Below, piece after piece: positions 44,639 through 53,510 of a stretch of DNA of 64,000 bases. A program made the position numbers and the translations under genes. The stretch covers positions 1-64,000 of the forward strand of contig JAUREI010000001.1 in the NCBI GenBank assembly GCA_030827515.1, read 5' to 3'. Numbering within the stretch: the stretch's first letter is position 1; each line of letters starts with the position of its first letter. The DNA comes from Prosthecobacter sp. Lineage in GTDB: Bacteria; Verrucomicrobiota; Verrucomicrobiia; Verrucomicrobiales; Verrucomicrobiaceae. Below the pieces are notes generated by a model. The model worked only from the letters and a program-made list of their open reading frames with translations. It had not been told where the DNA came from and did no database searches.

Positions 44639-45856
44639 ATGAGCCCCTGCCCCAGCCTGACCACCGCGGAAGGACGGGAGCAACTCGCCGCATTCTACCG
44701 GGGGCAACTCGTCGACAACATTCTGCCGTTCTGGCTGCGCCACGGCATGGATGCCCGGCACGACGGCATTCTCACCTGCCTGGATCGCGACGGCAGCCTG
44801 GTCGACAGCGACAAGAGCATCTGGTTTCAGGGGCGATCCGCCTGGACATTCGCCACGCTTTACCAGCACGTCGAACCGCGCCGGGAGTGGATCGATGCGG
44901 CGGGTTCCTGCCTCAGTTTCCTGGACCGCCACGGTTATGCCACGGACGGCAAACTCTTCTTCACCGTCACCCGCGACGGTCACCCCCTGCGGATGCGTCG
45001 CTACGCCTTCAGCGAGGCCTTTGCGGCCATCGGGCACGCGGCCTATGCCCGGGCCACGGGCGATCATCACTATCATGAGGCGGCCGTGCGCGACTTTGCC
45101 TCCTTTCTGAGGCTCTCCTTTGAGCCCGGCGGCATGAGCCCGAAGGTCAACGCCCAGACCCGGCCCATGATCGGCATCGGCGCACCGATGATCGGCATCG
45201 CCACGGCCCAGGAACTGCGCGCCAACCTCGGCCATGTCGAGGTCGCCGGCCGCAGCGCCACCGAGTGGATCGACCGTTTCATCTACGAAATTGAGCGGCT
45301 ATTCTTCAAGCCCGAACTCGATGCCCTCATGGAGACCGTGGCGCCGGACGGCAGCCTGATCGATCACTTCGACGGCCGCTGCCTGAACCCCGGCCACGCG
45401 ATTGAGTGCGCCTGGTTCATCCTCCATGAGGGACGACTGCGCGGAGAAACCAGCTACATCCGCCTTGGGCTGCGCATTCTCGACGCCATGTGGCGGCGCG
45501 GCTGGGATGCCGAGCACGGCGGCTTTTTCTACTACCGCGATGTCTTCGACAAACCGGTGCAGGAATACTGGCAGGACATGAAGTTCTGGTGGCCCCACTG
45601 CGAAGCCCTCATCGCCGTCGCCCTGGCCTATCAGGTCAGTGGCGAGGACAAGTATGCGCGCCTGCACCAGCAGGTTCACGAATGGACTTTCAACCACTTC
45701 CCGGACCCGGAGTTTGGTGAATGGTACGGCTACCTGCATCGCGATGGCACTCCTTCCACCCGACTCAAAGGCAACCTCTGGAAGGGGCCCTTCCACCTTC
45801 CGCGCATGCTCGACTACCTGTCACGTCTTCTGGCTGAGCCGGCGAACGCACGCTGA
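44639..45856 (+). CDS. AGE family epimerase/isomerase (N-acylglucosamine 2-epimerase-like)
   Basis: A 405-residue alpha/alpha-barrel protein. Conserved stretches IWFQGRSAWTFATLY, MRRYAFSEAFAAIGHAAY, NPGHAIECAWFILHEG and QDMKFWWPHCEALIA hold the aromatic and histidine residues shared by N-acetylglucosamine 2-epimerases and mannose- or cellobiose-2-epimerases. The family interconverts N-acylglucosamine and N-acylmannosamine or free hexoses; the substrate cannot be told from sequence. The nearby sialate O-acetylesterase at 54620 makes a sialic-acid link possible, but no nan genes are in the window. It follows topB by 18 bp and faces the sigma factor gene, with a 9-bp gap. Confidence 0.9.
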   Translation: MSPCPSLTTAEGREQLAAFYRGQLVDNILPFWLRHGMDARHDGILTCLDRDGSLVDSDKSIWFQGRSAWTFATLYQHVEPRREWIDAAGSCLSFLDRHGYATDGKLFFTVTRDGHPLRMRRYAFSEAFAAIGHAAYARATGDHHYHEAAVRDFASFLRLSFEPGGMSPKVNAQTRPMIGIGAPMIGIATAQELRANLGHVEVAGRSATEWIDRFIYEIERLFFKPELDALMETVAPDGSLIDHFDGRCLNPGHAIECAWFILHEGRLRGETSYIRLGLRILDAMWRRGWDAEHGGFFYYRDVFDKPVQEYWQDMKFWWPHCEALIAVALAYQVSGEDKYARLHQQVHEWTFNHFPDPEFGEWYGYLHRDGTPSTRLKGNLWKGPFHLPRMLDYLSRLLAEPANAR

Positions 45857-45865
45857 GGGAGGAGC

Positions 45866-46531
45866 TTAGAGCATCGTGTGCTCTAGCGCCTGCACCTCTT
45901 TCTTCACCAGAGCACCGACACGGTGCTTGGCAAGGTAGACCTGGGCGGCGTTGATGCCGAGCGCCTCGCTGGTCTTCTTCACGCCCCAGCCCTTCATGAC
46001 GTAACAGTCGAAGATCTGAAACTGACGGGGAGAGACCTTGGCCTTGACCCGCTCCAAGGCGGCGGCCGTGATGTTGTCGCGCCACTCGCGGTCCCAGATC
46101 TTTTCCAGCATGTTGTCCTTCTCGTTGGAAAGACGGTCGAGAGCTAGATTGCTGGACTCCTCACTGTCGGCGTTGCCCTGGTCAGCCAGCGAGGGCTGGC
46201 GCTTGCGCGCACGAAAGACATCGAGCACACGCCAACGGGTCATCTGCAGAAGCCATGCCTTGAAGGAACCGGCGCGGGGGTCATACTGGCCCTTCTGGAC
46301 CTGGCGGGCAATGGCAATGATGGTCTCCTGGATGACATCAAAGGCCTCTTCACGGGTCAGGCCGGCCTTGGTGGCCACACTGTAAATGAGGCGCCAGTAG
46401 GTCTGATAAAACTCATTCCAGGTGCGCTGATCCTCCCAATTGTTGAGACGCTCAATCAGGCTCTTGCGGGTCTTCTCCCACAGGCCTTTCTCTTTTTTGG
46501 CTTCTTCTGGAATGTCGGGCGTCTCCTCCAT
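45866..46531 (-). CDS. ECF-like sigma-70 family RNA polymerase sigma factor
   Basis: A 221-residue sigma factor. Region 2 spans about residues 40-110 (FYQTYWRLIYSVATKAGL, DVIQETIIAI, FKAWLLQMTRWRVLDVFRARKRQ) and region 4 is near 165-215 (VSPRQFQIFDCYVMKGWGVKKTSEALGINAAQVYLAKHRV), with the linker between. No anti-sigma gene is adjacent. The N-terminal charged stretch (EETPDIPEEAKKEKGLW) is an extension. A strong TTGACA-N19-TATGGA promoter lies just upstream; the predicted transcript start falls within a few bases of the ATG. Targets are unknown. Confidence 0.9.
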   Translation of the reverse strand: MEETPDIPEEAKKEKGLWEKTRKSLIERLNNWEDQRTWNEFYQTYWRLIYSVATKAGLTREEAFDVIQETIIAIARQVQKGQYDPRAGSFKAWLLQMTRWRVLDVFRARKRQPSLADQGNADSEESSNLALDRLSNEKDNMLEKIWDREWRDNITAAALERVKAKVSPRQFQIFDCYVMKGWGVKKTSEALGINAAQVYLAKHRVGALVKKEVQALEHTML

Positions 46532-46539
46532 TACTGGAA

Positions 46540-46570
46540 TCCATAGTCACCGCTTGTCCGCCCATGTCAA
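46540..46570 (-). promoter_or_regulatory. Candidate promoter of the sigma-factor gene (TTGACA-N19-TATGGA)
   Basis: On the minus strand a perfect TTGACA (46570-46565) precedes TATGGA (46545-46540) by 19 nt. The -10 ends only 9 bases from the ATG at 46531, so the transcript would start almost at the start codon, that is, leaderless. Confidence 0.5.
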
Positions 46571-46656
46571 ACGGCGGATGCACCCCCTCCACCACCGTGA
46601 AAAAAAGGTTTTTCTATCGTTTTTCGCTTCTTTTCACCGCCCGACGCCTCCCGCGG

Positions 46657-46686
46657 TTGCACAGGCTCCGGCCCCGGTGCTAAAAT
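46657..46686 (+). promoter_or_regulatory. Candidate promoter of the epimerase gene (TTGCAC-N18-TAAAAT)
   Basis: TTGCAC (46657-46662) and TAAAAT (46681-46686) are separated by 18 nt, about 36 nt before the ATG at 46723. Both boxes are close to the sigma-70 consensus. Confidence 0.5.
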
Positions 46687-46722
46687 GGGCTTTCCCATGC
46701 TCCGAACTGCCGGAACCCCTTC

Positions 46723-47694
46723 ATGAAGATCCTCGTCACCGGCGGCGCCGGATTCATTGGCTCGCACACGGTCGAACGCCTGCTCCGCGATGGTGCCGGC
46801 GAGGTGACGGTGCTGGACAACTTCAACGACTACTACAATCCCGCCATCAAGCGGCGCAATCTGGCGGCAGCAGCCGACCGCATCAACCTGTGCGAAGGCG
46901 ACCTCACCGACGCCGCCTTCGTCCGCGACGTGTTCGAAAAGGGTCGTTTCGACTCCGTCATCCACCTCGCGGCCCGTGCCGGGGTTCGTCCCTCGATCGC
47001 CGAACCCGAACTCTACATCGACACCAACATCAAGGGCACCTTCCATCTTTTGGAAAACGCCCGCCGGACCGGCTGCACCCAGTTCGTTTTTGCCAGCAGT
47101 TCCTCGGTCTATGGCGTCAACACCAAGGTGCCCTTCAGCGAGGAGGACCCGATCCTGCAAACGATCAGTCCGTATGCCATGACCAAGATGGCCGGCGAAC
47201 AGATGTGCTCGAACTACAGCCACTTGTATGGACTGCGCACCGTCTGCCTGCGCTTCTTCACGGTCTACGGCCCCCGCCAGCGCCCGGACCTGGCGATTTC
47301 CAAGTTCACCCGCCTCATCGAGGACGGCCTGCCCATCGACAAATACGGCAGCGGCGGCACCGCCCGCGACTACACCTACATTGACGACATCGTCGAGGGC
47401 GTCATTGGCGCCCTTCACCTGAGCAGCGGCCCGCTCTGCCAGATCGTCAACCTTGGCGGCTCCCAGACTGTGACCCTGAACGAACTCATTGCCACCCTCG
47501 AGTCCGCCGTCGGCAAACAGGCCCTCATCAACGCCTTGCCTGACCAACCGGGAGACGTGCCCCTCACCTCGGCCGACGTCAGCAAGGCGGCGCGACTGCT
47601 CGGATTCCGCCCGCAAACGCGCGTCGCCGAGGGAGTCGCCCGCTACGTCGAATGGTTCCGTCAGATGCGTCGCGACGGCGTGGTGGTCTGCTGA
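46723..47694 (+). CDS. NAD-dependent UDP-sugar epimerase/dehydratase (UDP-glucuronate 4-epimerase-like)
   Basis: A 323-residue short-chain-dehydrogenase fold. The N-terminal VTGGAGFIGSHTVERLL binds NAD, DNFNDYYNPAIKRRNL is typical of UDP-glucuronate 4-epimerases, and the catalytic YxxxK is YAMTKMAGE, with the serine in FASSSSVYGVN. HLAARAGVRPS and ARDYTYIDDIV are further family marks. GalE, RmlB and WbpP-type enzymes have similar motifs, so the donor sugar is a best guess. It may feed surface polysaccharide synthesis. It is divergent from the sigma-factor gene and convergent with hisS. Confidence 0.88.
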   Translation: MKILVTGGAGFIGSHTVERLLRDGAGEVTVLDNFNDYYNPAIKRRNLAAAADRINLCEGDLTDAAFVRDVFEKGRFDSVIHLAARAGVRPSIAEPELYIDTNIKGTFHLLENARRTGCTQFVFASSSSVYGVNTKVPFSEEDPILQTISPYAMTKMAGEQMCSNYSHLYGLRTVCLRFFTVYGPRQRPDLAISKFTRLIEDGLPIDKYGSGGTARDYTYIDDIVEGVIGALHLSSGPLCQIVNLGGSQTVTLNELIATLESAVGKQALINALPDQPGDVPLTSADVSKAARLLGFRPQTRVAEGVARYVEWFRQMRRDGVVVC

Positions 47695-47717
47695 CGCCCG
47701 AGACCACGAGTCGCGAA

Positions 47718-49007
47718 TCAGGCAAGCAGGGGTCCACGCAGCGGTTCGGCCAGGGCCGACTGCACGCTGGTCACCACCGCCTCCGCCGCCACCTCGGACT
47801 GCTCGCGGCTGACCAGGTTTTTGACCATGACCTGCGGGTATTCGGCACCGAAGACCACGGCAAATCGGGCATTCTGGTTTTCCGCAGCCTGGAACTGCTT
47901 GTTCACCTTTTGCGGGGCCATGCTGTAATCGGTCTTCACTCCTGCCCTGCGCAGGGCCTGCACAGCCGCCAGGGCCGGTGCCCGCTGCGCCTCATCGGCA
48001 ACCACCACATAGACATCAACCCCCTGCGCAGCATTGAGGTAATCGGTCAGGCGGGCCTGGGCCGACGGGGTCTTGGAAAGCAGGATGCCCAGGACCACAT
48101 CCCCCATGGCGAAGCCTGCGGCGGGCATGTCGACGCCACCATCACTGATCAGGGCGCAGAGACGGTCGTAGCGACCACCGCCTGCAACGGCACGCAGTCC
48201 ATGCCTGACATCGAAGACCTCGAATACAGTGCCGGTATAGTAGGCCAGTCCCCGAACGATGGAGGCGTCGATCTTGACGCAGTCCCACAAACCGCGCGCC
48301 GTAAGGTCGACACGCAGGTCGGTAAAGGCGGGATGGCTTTCATCGGTGCCGGCCATGAAGTCACGCACGACTTCCAACTGCAGGCCAATGGCGGTGAGTC
48401 TGGCAGCGGTTTCCTCGGGTTTGGCCCTTTCAATTTTGTCCACGATCTGCAGGAAGGCCGGCGCATGCTCATCGGCCACCCCCTGGTCGCGCAGGAACTG
48501 GTTCCAGATCTCGCGGTTGCTCAGACGGATGCGAAAATCTTCCCGCTGCAGCCCAAAGTCGAGCATCACCTCGACCGCTAGGGCGATCAATTCGGCGTCG
48601 GCCCCGGGCGAGGCATCCCCCAGGATGTCGGCGTTGAACTGGATGAACTCCCGGGTGCGCCCCTCCTGGGGTTCCTCATAGCGAAAGCAGGACCCAATCT
48701 GGAACCACTTGAGCGGCTTCTTGAAATCCCGCTGTCGGGCCGTGGCCATGCGCGCCAGTGATGGGGTCACTTCCGGGCGCAGGGCGATCTCGCGCTGGGC
48801 CTTGTCCTCGAAGCAAAACAACTGGCTGGTGATCTCATCGCCGCTTTTCTTGCGGTACAGGTCGGTGCTTTCGATCACCGGTGCCTCGTATTCGAGAAAA
48901 CCGCAGCGGCGAGCGGCGGCACGCCAGGTGTCGGTGACATAGTTGCGCAACGCGCACTCCCGGGGGAAGAAGTCGCGAAAGCCTTTGACGGTGCGGAAGG
49001 AGGCCAT
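47718..49007 (-). CDS. hisS: Histidyl-tRNA synthetase
   Basis: A 429-residue class II synthetase. Motif 2 is SCFRYEEPQEGRTREF, and the histidine-specific motif region RGLAYYTGTVFEVFD (about 250-265) follows, with motif 3 near GFAMGDVVLGILL. It charges tRNA-His with histidine. The C-terminal anticodon-binding domain (about 330-425) is intact. The length matches the family. It is convergent with the epimerase gene and divergent from recF with a 53-bp gap. Confidence 0.96.
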   Translation of the reverse strand: MASFRTVKGFRDFFPRECALRNYVTDTWRAAARRCGFLEYEAPVIESTDLYRKKSGDEITSQLFCFEDKAQREIALRPEVTPSLARMATARQRDFKKPLKWFQIGSCFRYEEPQEGRTREFIQFNADILGDASPGADAELIALAVEVMLDFGLQREDFRIRLSNREIWNQFLRDQGVADEHAPAFLQIVDKIERAKPEETAARLTAIGLQLEVVRDFMAGTDESHPAFTDLRVDLTARGLWDCVKIDASIVRGLAYYTGTVFEVFDVRHGLRAVAGGGRYDRLCALISDGGVDMPAAGFAMGDVVLGILLSKTPSAQARLTDYLNAAQGVDVYVVVADEAQRAPALAAVQALRRAGVKTDYSMAPQKVNKQFQAAENQNARFAVVFGAEYPQVMVKNLVSREQSEVAAEAVVTSVQSALAEPLRGPLLA

Positions 49008-49060
49008 TAGAAGGGCCGGACTGATGCCCGCCAGGCCTGCAAGTTCAACCGTTTTTCCCG

Positions 49061-50122
49061 ATGCTGACCGAGCTGTTCGCGCGTGACTTCCGCTGCTTCG
49101 CGGAGTGCCGGCTGCAGCCTCACCCGGAACTGACGCTGCTGGTGGGGCGCAATGCCCAGGGAAAGACCTCCCTGCTGGAGGCGGCCTGCGTGCTGCTGCG
49201 CCTGCAGTCGCCGCGCACCACCACCCGGACCGAACTGATTCGCCTTGGCACGGCCAACTGCCTGATCGAAGGCCGTTTCAGCGAACAAGGCCTGCGCTTC
49301 GCCCAGAATGAGCGCGTGCGGCGGGTGGCCGTGGATGGCGCACCCTGCCCGCGCACGGCCGACTACCTCGCACGCAGCGGGCGGGTGGTCTGGATGGATC
49401 ACCGCGACATGGGCCTGCTGCGCGGCGGCGCTGAACAGCGGCGCCGCTACCTTGATTTTGCCGCCAGCCAGATTTTTGCCGATTACCTGCCCGCCCTGCG
49501 CGGCTACGAACGGGCACTGAGGGGCCGCAACCACGTGCTCAAACGTGATGCCACCATCTCCTGGCGGCAGGCGGATGCCTTTGCCGGGGTCATGGACGGT
49601 TTTGCGCGCGTCCTGCGCGCCCGGCGAGCGGAGCTGACCGGAGCGCTCGCCCCTGAAACCGCCCGTGCCCACGCCCACCTCTCCGCCAAAGCCGAAGCGG
49701 CGGAAATCGCCCACCTCTCCGGCCAGGAGCAGAACGATCTCGCGGCCCAGCTCGCCGGTCTTCGCGCCGAGGAACAGCGCCAGCGGGTCACCCTCGCCGG
49801 CCCCCATCGGGACGACCTTGCCCTGCGGCTCAACGGCCTCGATGCCACCGCCTTTGCCTCCGAAGGCCAGCAGCGCAGCCTGGCCGTGGCCCTCAAGGTC
49901 GCGCAGGCGCGCGTGCTGGAGGCGGCCTGCGGCATCCCTCCCCTGCTCTTGATCGACGACGTCTTCGGCGAACTTGATGCCCATCGGCGCCGCGCCCTGC
50001 TCGAACTGCTGCCTGCCGGCACCCAGAAGATCCTGACCACCACGAGTCTGGAATGGGCATCGGCCGACGGCGTCAACGGCGACGTCTGGCGCGTTGAGGG
50101 CGCGCAGGTTTACCGGGATTGA
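49061..50122 (+). CDS. recF: DNA replication/repair protein RecF
   Basis: A 353-residue SMC-like ATPase that helps load RecA at gapped DNA. Walker A is GRNAQGKTSLL (29-39), the ABC-type signature is SEGQQRSLAVAL (about 267-278), and Walker B is PLLLIDDVFGELD (about 296-308). The middle helical region is typical. It stands away from dnaN and gyrB, its usual partners, which are not seen in the window. It faces glgB convergently with a 9-bp gap. Confidence 0.94.
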   Translation: MLTELFARDFRCFAECRLQPHPELTLLVGRNAQGKTSLLEAACVLLRLQSPRTTTRTELIRLGTANCLIEGRFSEQGLRFAQNERVRRVAVDGAPCPRTADYLARSGRVVWMDHRDMGLLRGGAEQRRRYLDFAASQIFADYLPALRGYERALRGRNHVLKRDATISWRQADAFAGVMDGFARVLRARRAELTGALAPETARAHAHLSAKAEAAEIAHLSGQEQNDLAAQLAGLRAEEQRQRVTLAGPHRDDLALRLNGLDATAFASEGQQRSLAVALKVAQARVLEAACGIPPLLLIDDVFGELDAHRRRALLELLPAGTQKILTTTSLEWASADGVNGDVWRVEGAQVYRD

Positions 50123-50131
50123 ACCCGCCCC

Positions 50132-52324
50132 CTAGGCCTGCCCGAGAAAGACCGTGCCAAGCGGGGGCAGGTCGATGAGGATGCTGTAAGGCCGCCCCTG
50201 CCAGGTGGTCTCGCCGGCCGGAAGCGGCAGCGGATTGATCATGCCACTGCCGGCGTACCCCGGGGCATCCGTGTTGAGCAGTTCACGATAACTGCCCGGT
50301 TTGGCAACACCCACGCGGTAGCCCTTGCGCGGCACCGGCGTGGCATTGACGATGACATAGACACTGCCGCCCTGCCGGTCGCGACGGACAAAGGCAAAGA
50401 TGCTGTGATCGGCGTCACCCGCATCCAGCCATTCGAAACCCGCCGCCTCATGATCGGCCTCATGGAGGGCCGGGGTGGTTCGGTAGAGCCAGTTGAGATC
50501 CTGCACCAGTTTCTGTGCAGCCGCGTGCTCCTCGCCCAGGAACAGGTGCCAGTCGAGGCTCCGCGCGTGGTTCCATTCGTTCCACTGGGCAAATTCACCT
50601 CCCATGAAGAGCAGTTTTTTCCCGGGATGCGCCCACATCCATGCATAGAAGAGGCGGAGGTTGGCGAACTTCTGCCAGCGGTCCCCCGGCATCTTGTTGA
50701 TCAGACTGCCCTTGCCATGCACCACCTCGTCGTGACTGAGGACGAGGATGAAGTTTTCATCGTAGGCGTAGAGCATGGAGAAAGTGGCTTCCCCGTGGTG
50801 ATACTTCCGGTGGACCGGCTCCTCCTGCATGTAGTGAAGGCTGTCGTTCATCCAGCCCATGTTCCACTTGAAGCCGAAACCCAGTCCACCCGCATCCGTC
50901 GGTTTGGAAACCCCGGGCCAGGCCGTGCTCTCCTCGGCGATGATCGTGATGCCCGGGTGTTTCTCGTAGCAGACACGGTTGAGTTCGCGCAGGAAATCGA
51001 TGGCCTCAAGGTTCTCGCGGCCTCCATACTTGTTCGGCACCCAGGCCCAGGGCTTGCGCGAATAGTCGAGGTAAAGCATTGATGCGACGGCGTCAACGCG
51101 CAGGCCGTCGATGTGGAATTCCTCCAGCCAGAACAGGGCGTTGGCGAATAGGAAGTTCTTCACCTCGGCACGACCGTAGTTGAAGATGAGAGTTCCCCAG
51201 TCCTGATGCTCGCCCTGGCGTGGGTCGGCGTGTTCATAGAGTGCGGTGCCGTCAAACTTGGCGAGTCCGTGGGCATCCTTCGGGAAATGTCCGGGCACCC
51301 AATCGAGGATGACCCCAAGACCGGCCTGGTGGCAGCGGTCAACAAACTGACGAAACTCGTCGGGATTGCCGAAGCGACTGGTAGGCGCGAAGTAACCGGT
51401 GATCTGGTATCCCCACGAGCCGTCAAAGGGATGCTCGGCCACCGGCATCAATTCGATGTGCGTGAAGTTGAGGGACTTGACGTAGGGGATGAGGTCATCC
51501 GCCAGTTCCAGGTAGGATTTGGGCCTGTTCCCCTGCTCTGGGATGCGCTTCCATGAACCGAGATGCACCTCGTAAACGCTCATTGGGGCGCGATAGAGGT
51601 CGGTGCGGGCGCGCTTCTCCATCCACTCCTGATCGCTCCACTGGTAACGATCGAGGTCAAAGACCAGGCTGGCTGTCTGCACGCCATGCTGGCCAAAAAA
51701 GCCCACCGGGTCCGATTTCAGCAGAAGGTGGCCCTCGGCGGTGAGAACTTCGAACTTGTAGTGGCTCAGTTCGACGATGGCCGGCAGGAAGATTTCCCAG
51801 ATGCCGCCTTCAATGCGGAGGCGCATGGGGTTGATGCGACCATCCCAGTCATTGAAGTCGCCAACCACCGAAACACGGCGGGCATTGGGCGCCCAGACCG
51901 CAAATTGCACGCCGCTGACACCGTCGATGGTGCGCGGCCGCGCCCCCAGGCATTCCCAGAGACGCTGATGGGTACCCTCCCGGAAAAAATAAATGTCCTG
52001 CTCGCCCAACAGCGGCGGAAATGAATAGGGATCGGCACTGCGGGTGACGCGACCGTCATAACCGACCACTTCCAGCTCATAGGCAAGACAACCGGGAAGT
52101 TCCGCCACAAACAGGCCGTGATGATGTTCGCGACGCATCGGCCAGGCCCCGCTGCCATCACGTGCCAGCACCCGAACCGCGTGAGCCTTGGGGAGGAAGG
52201 CTCGCACCGTCACGCCACCTCCGGGCTCCACCTGCGGGCCAAGAAACCCGAAGGGATCTCCGTGACGGGCTTCCAGGAGGGCGAGGGCGTCAGTGGAGAA
52301 ACCAGGCTCGTCGTTCAGGCTCAT
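50132..52324 (-). CDS. glgB: 1,4-alpha-glucan branching enzyme
   Basis: A 730-residue GH13 enzyme that adds alpha-1,6 branches to glycogen. It has the N-terminal N1/CBM48 region (DPFGFLGPQ), the TIM barrel with nucleophile Asp in GLRVDAVASM (about 406), acid/base Glu in IIAEESTAWP (about 460) and LSHDEVVHGKGSL (about 530), and a C-terminal all-beta domain. Length and order are standard GlgB. The track ORF extends 109 codons upstream; ATG 52324 (MSLNDEPGF) is chosen. It follows a GT4 glycosyltransferase that overlaps its start by 35 bp, so the two are translationally linked and the GT4 may act in glycogen or related glucan synthesis. Confidence 0.96.
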   Translation of the reverse strand: MSLNDEPGFSTDALALLEARHGDPFGFLGPQVEPGGGVTVRAFLPKAHAVRVLARDGSGAWPMRREHHHGLFVAELPGCLAYELEVVGYDGRVTRSADPYSFPPLLGEQDIYFFREGTHQRLWECLGARPRTIDGVSGVQFAVWAPNARRVSVVGDFNDWDGRINPMRLRIEGGIWEIFLPAIVELSHYKFEVLTAEGHLLLKSDPVGFFGQHGVQTASLVFDLDRYQWSDQEWMEKRARTDLYRAPMSVYEVHLGSWKRIPEQGNRPKSYLELADDLIPYVKSLNFTHIELMPVAEHPFDGSWGYQITGYFAPTSRFGNPDEFRQFVDRCHQAGLGVILDWVPGHFPKDAHGLAKFDGTALYEHADPRQGEHQDWGTLIFNYGRAEVKNFLFANALFWLEEFHIDGLRVDAVASMLYLDYSRKPWAWVPNKYGGRENLEAIDFLRELNRVCYEKHPGITIIAEESTAWPGVSKPTDAGGLGFGFKWNMGWMNDSLHYMQEEPVHRKYHHGEATFSMLYAYDENFILVLSHDEVVHGKGSLINKMPGDRWQKFANLRLFYAWMWAHPGKKLLFMGGEFAQWNEWNHARSLDWHLFLGEEHAAAQKLVQDLNWLYRTTPALHEADHEAAGFEWLDAGDADHSIFAFVRRDRQGGSVYVIVNATPVPRKGYRVGVAKPGSYRELLNTDAPGYAGSGMINPLPLPAGETTWQGRPYSILIDLPPLGTVFLGQA

Positions 52325-53375
52325 GAATGTTTGCAAGTAGCAGAGGCTCAAGATGTTCCAAGCAGATTTTCGCCAGATCATGGATCCGCAGCAGGGTCTT
52401 GCGCGTTTGTCCGGCCGGGTCGGCCCTCCACCACTGCATGATTCGTGCCGAGACTTCCTCAGGCGACGCCGAAAGTTCAAAAAAATGCGCCCCGGAACCG
52501 AGAACTTCCCGATGCACCGGCAGGTCGGTGCACCACACCGGCAGGCGGTGCGCCACCGCCTCCAAGAGGGGCAGGCCAAAGCCCTCGCCTGAACTCGGAA
52601 AGAAAAGAGCGTCCGCAGCCTGGTACAGTCCTCGAACCTCCCCATCATCAAGCGGTGCCTGCTCGCCGAGAAAGTTCACCGCCGATCCGAGGCCCAGATC
52701 CTCCCGCAGGCTGCGCAATTCATTCAGGTAGCGAATGCCGTCGGCCTGGTGCGGATCGGGCGCGCCGGTGATGGCGCAGGCGGCATCGACCCCCGCATTT
52801 CTCAGCGCAGCCGTGACGCGGAGACTGAACTGAATGTTCTTGCGACGAATCAGGCGGGCGGGATGCGCCAGCACCAGTTCGTGTTCCCAGAGCGGCAGGG
52901 TGGCCACTTGTGCCGGCAGGCCAAGGACGGCCTGCAGGTCAATGCCGTTGGGAATCACCCGCACCGCCTCAGGCGCCAAACCGGTCGCCTTCAGGTAGTC
53001 GCGCCGGCGCGCCTCCGACACCGCCACATGGCGGGCCGCAGGAACCGGTTCCTTCCAACCGGCGGCGGCATACTGCGGATTCACCGCCGCGACGTCATGT
53101 ACCCAGTTGATCCAGCACAGGTGCGGATGGGTCTCGGACAGGGTGGTCAGTTCACGCGTCCACTCCAGATCGAAGGGCATGGTGAAGACATTGTGGACCA
53201 GAACCGCCCCACCGGCCGGATTCTCCAGCCAGGCACGAAACTGGGAACGGTCCGTGCGACTGAACAGCGTCACGTCATGCCCGAGCAGCGTCAGCGCCCG
53301 GGCCTGATCTCCCACCAACCGCTCGACCCCGCCGATCACGGGCGGCAGGGTGTAGTGGAGCAGGGCCAGGCGCAT
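52290..53375 (-). CDS. GT4 family glycosyltransferase
   Basis: A 361-residue GT-B glycosyltransferase. The N-terminus YTLPPVIGGVERLVGDQARAL is a typical GT4 donor-side start, and the C-terminal half has ARLIRRKNIQFSLR and the EX7E motif in SSGEGFGLPLLEAVAHRLP. It is not obviously GlgA: the GT5 KTGGL motif is absent. Because its 3' end overlaps glgB by 35 bp it may act with the branching enzyme, but other surface-glycan roles fit. The track shows it only inside a 755-residue ORF whose upstream part is antisense to dhaK; ATG 53375 (MRLALLHYTL) is the start. Confidence 0.84.
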   Translation of the reverse strand: MRLALLHYTLPPVIGGVERLVGDQARALTLLGHDVTLFSRTDRSQFRAWLENPAGGAVLVHNVFTMPFDLEWTRELTTLSETHPHLCWINWVHDVAAVNPQYAAAGWKEPVPAARHVAVSEARRRDYLKATGLAPEAVRVIPNGIDLQAVLGLPAQVATLPLWEHELVLAHPARLIRRKNIQFSLRVTAALRNAGVDAACAITGAPDPHQADGIRYLNELRSLREDLGLGSAVNFLGEQAPLDDGEVRGLYQAADALFFPSSGEGFGLPLLEAVAHRLPVWCTDLPVHREVLGSGAHFFELSASPEEVSARIMQWWRADPAGQTRKTLLRIHDLAKICLEHLEPLLLANIHEPERRAWFLH

Positions 53376-53510
53376 GGGTTCACCTTGGCGCGCCCCATGG
53401 CTCCGGCAAAAGAAAAAGGCCGGCATCGAATGCGCAGTTGCGCTTGCGGCGGGAAATGCTCTCGTCCTGACTCCGGCCACGCGCCCCACCCTTCCAACCC
53501 GATCCCCGTC

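Noticed and set aside
43631-45235. 534-residue minus-strand ORF
   Set aside because: Antisense to the topoisomerase and AGE-epimerase genes.
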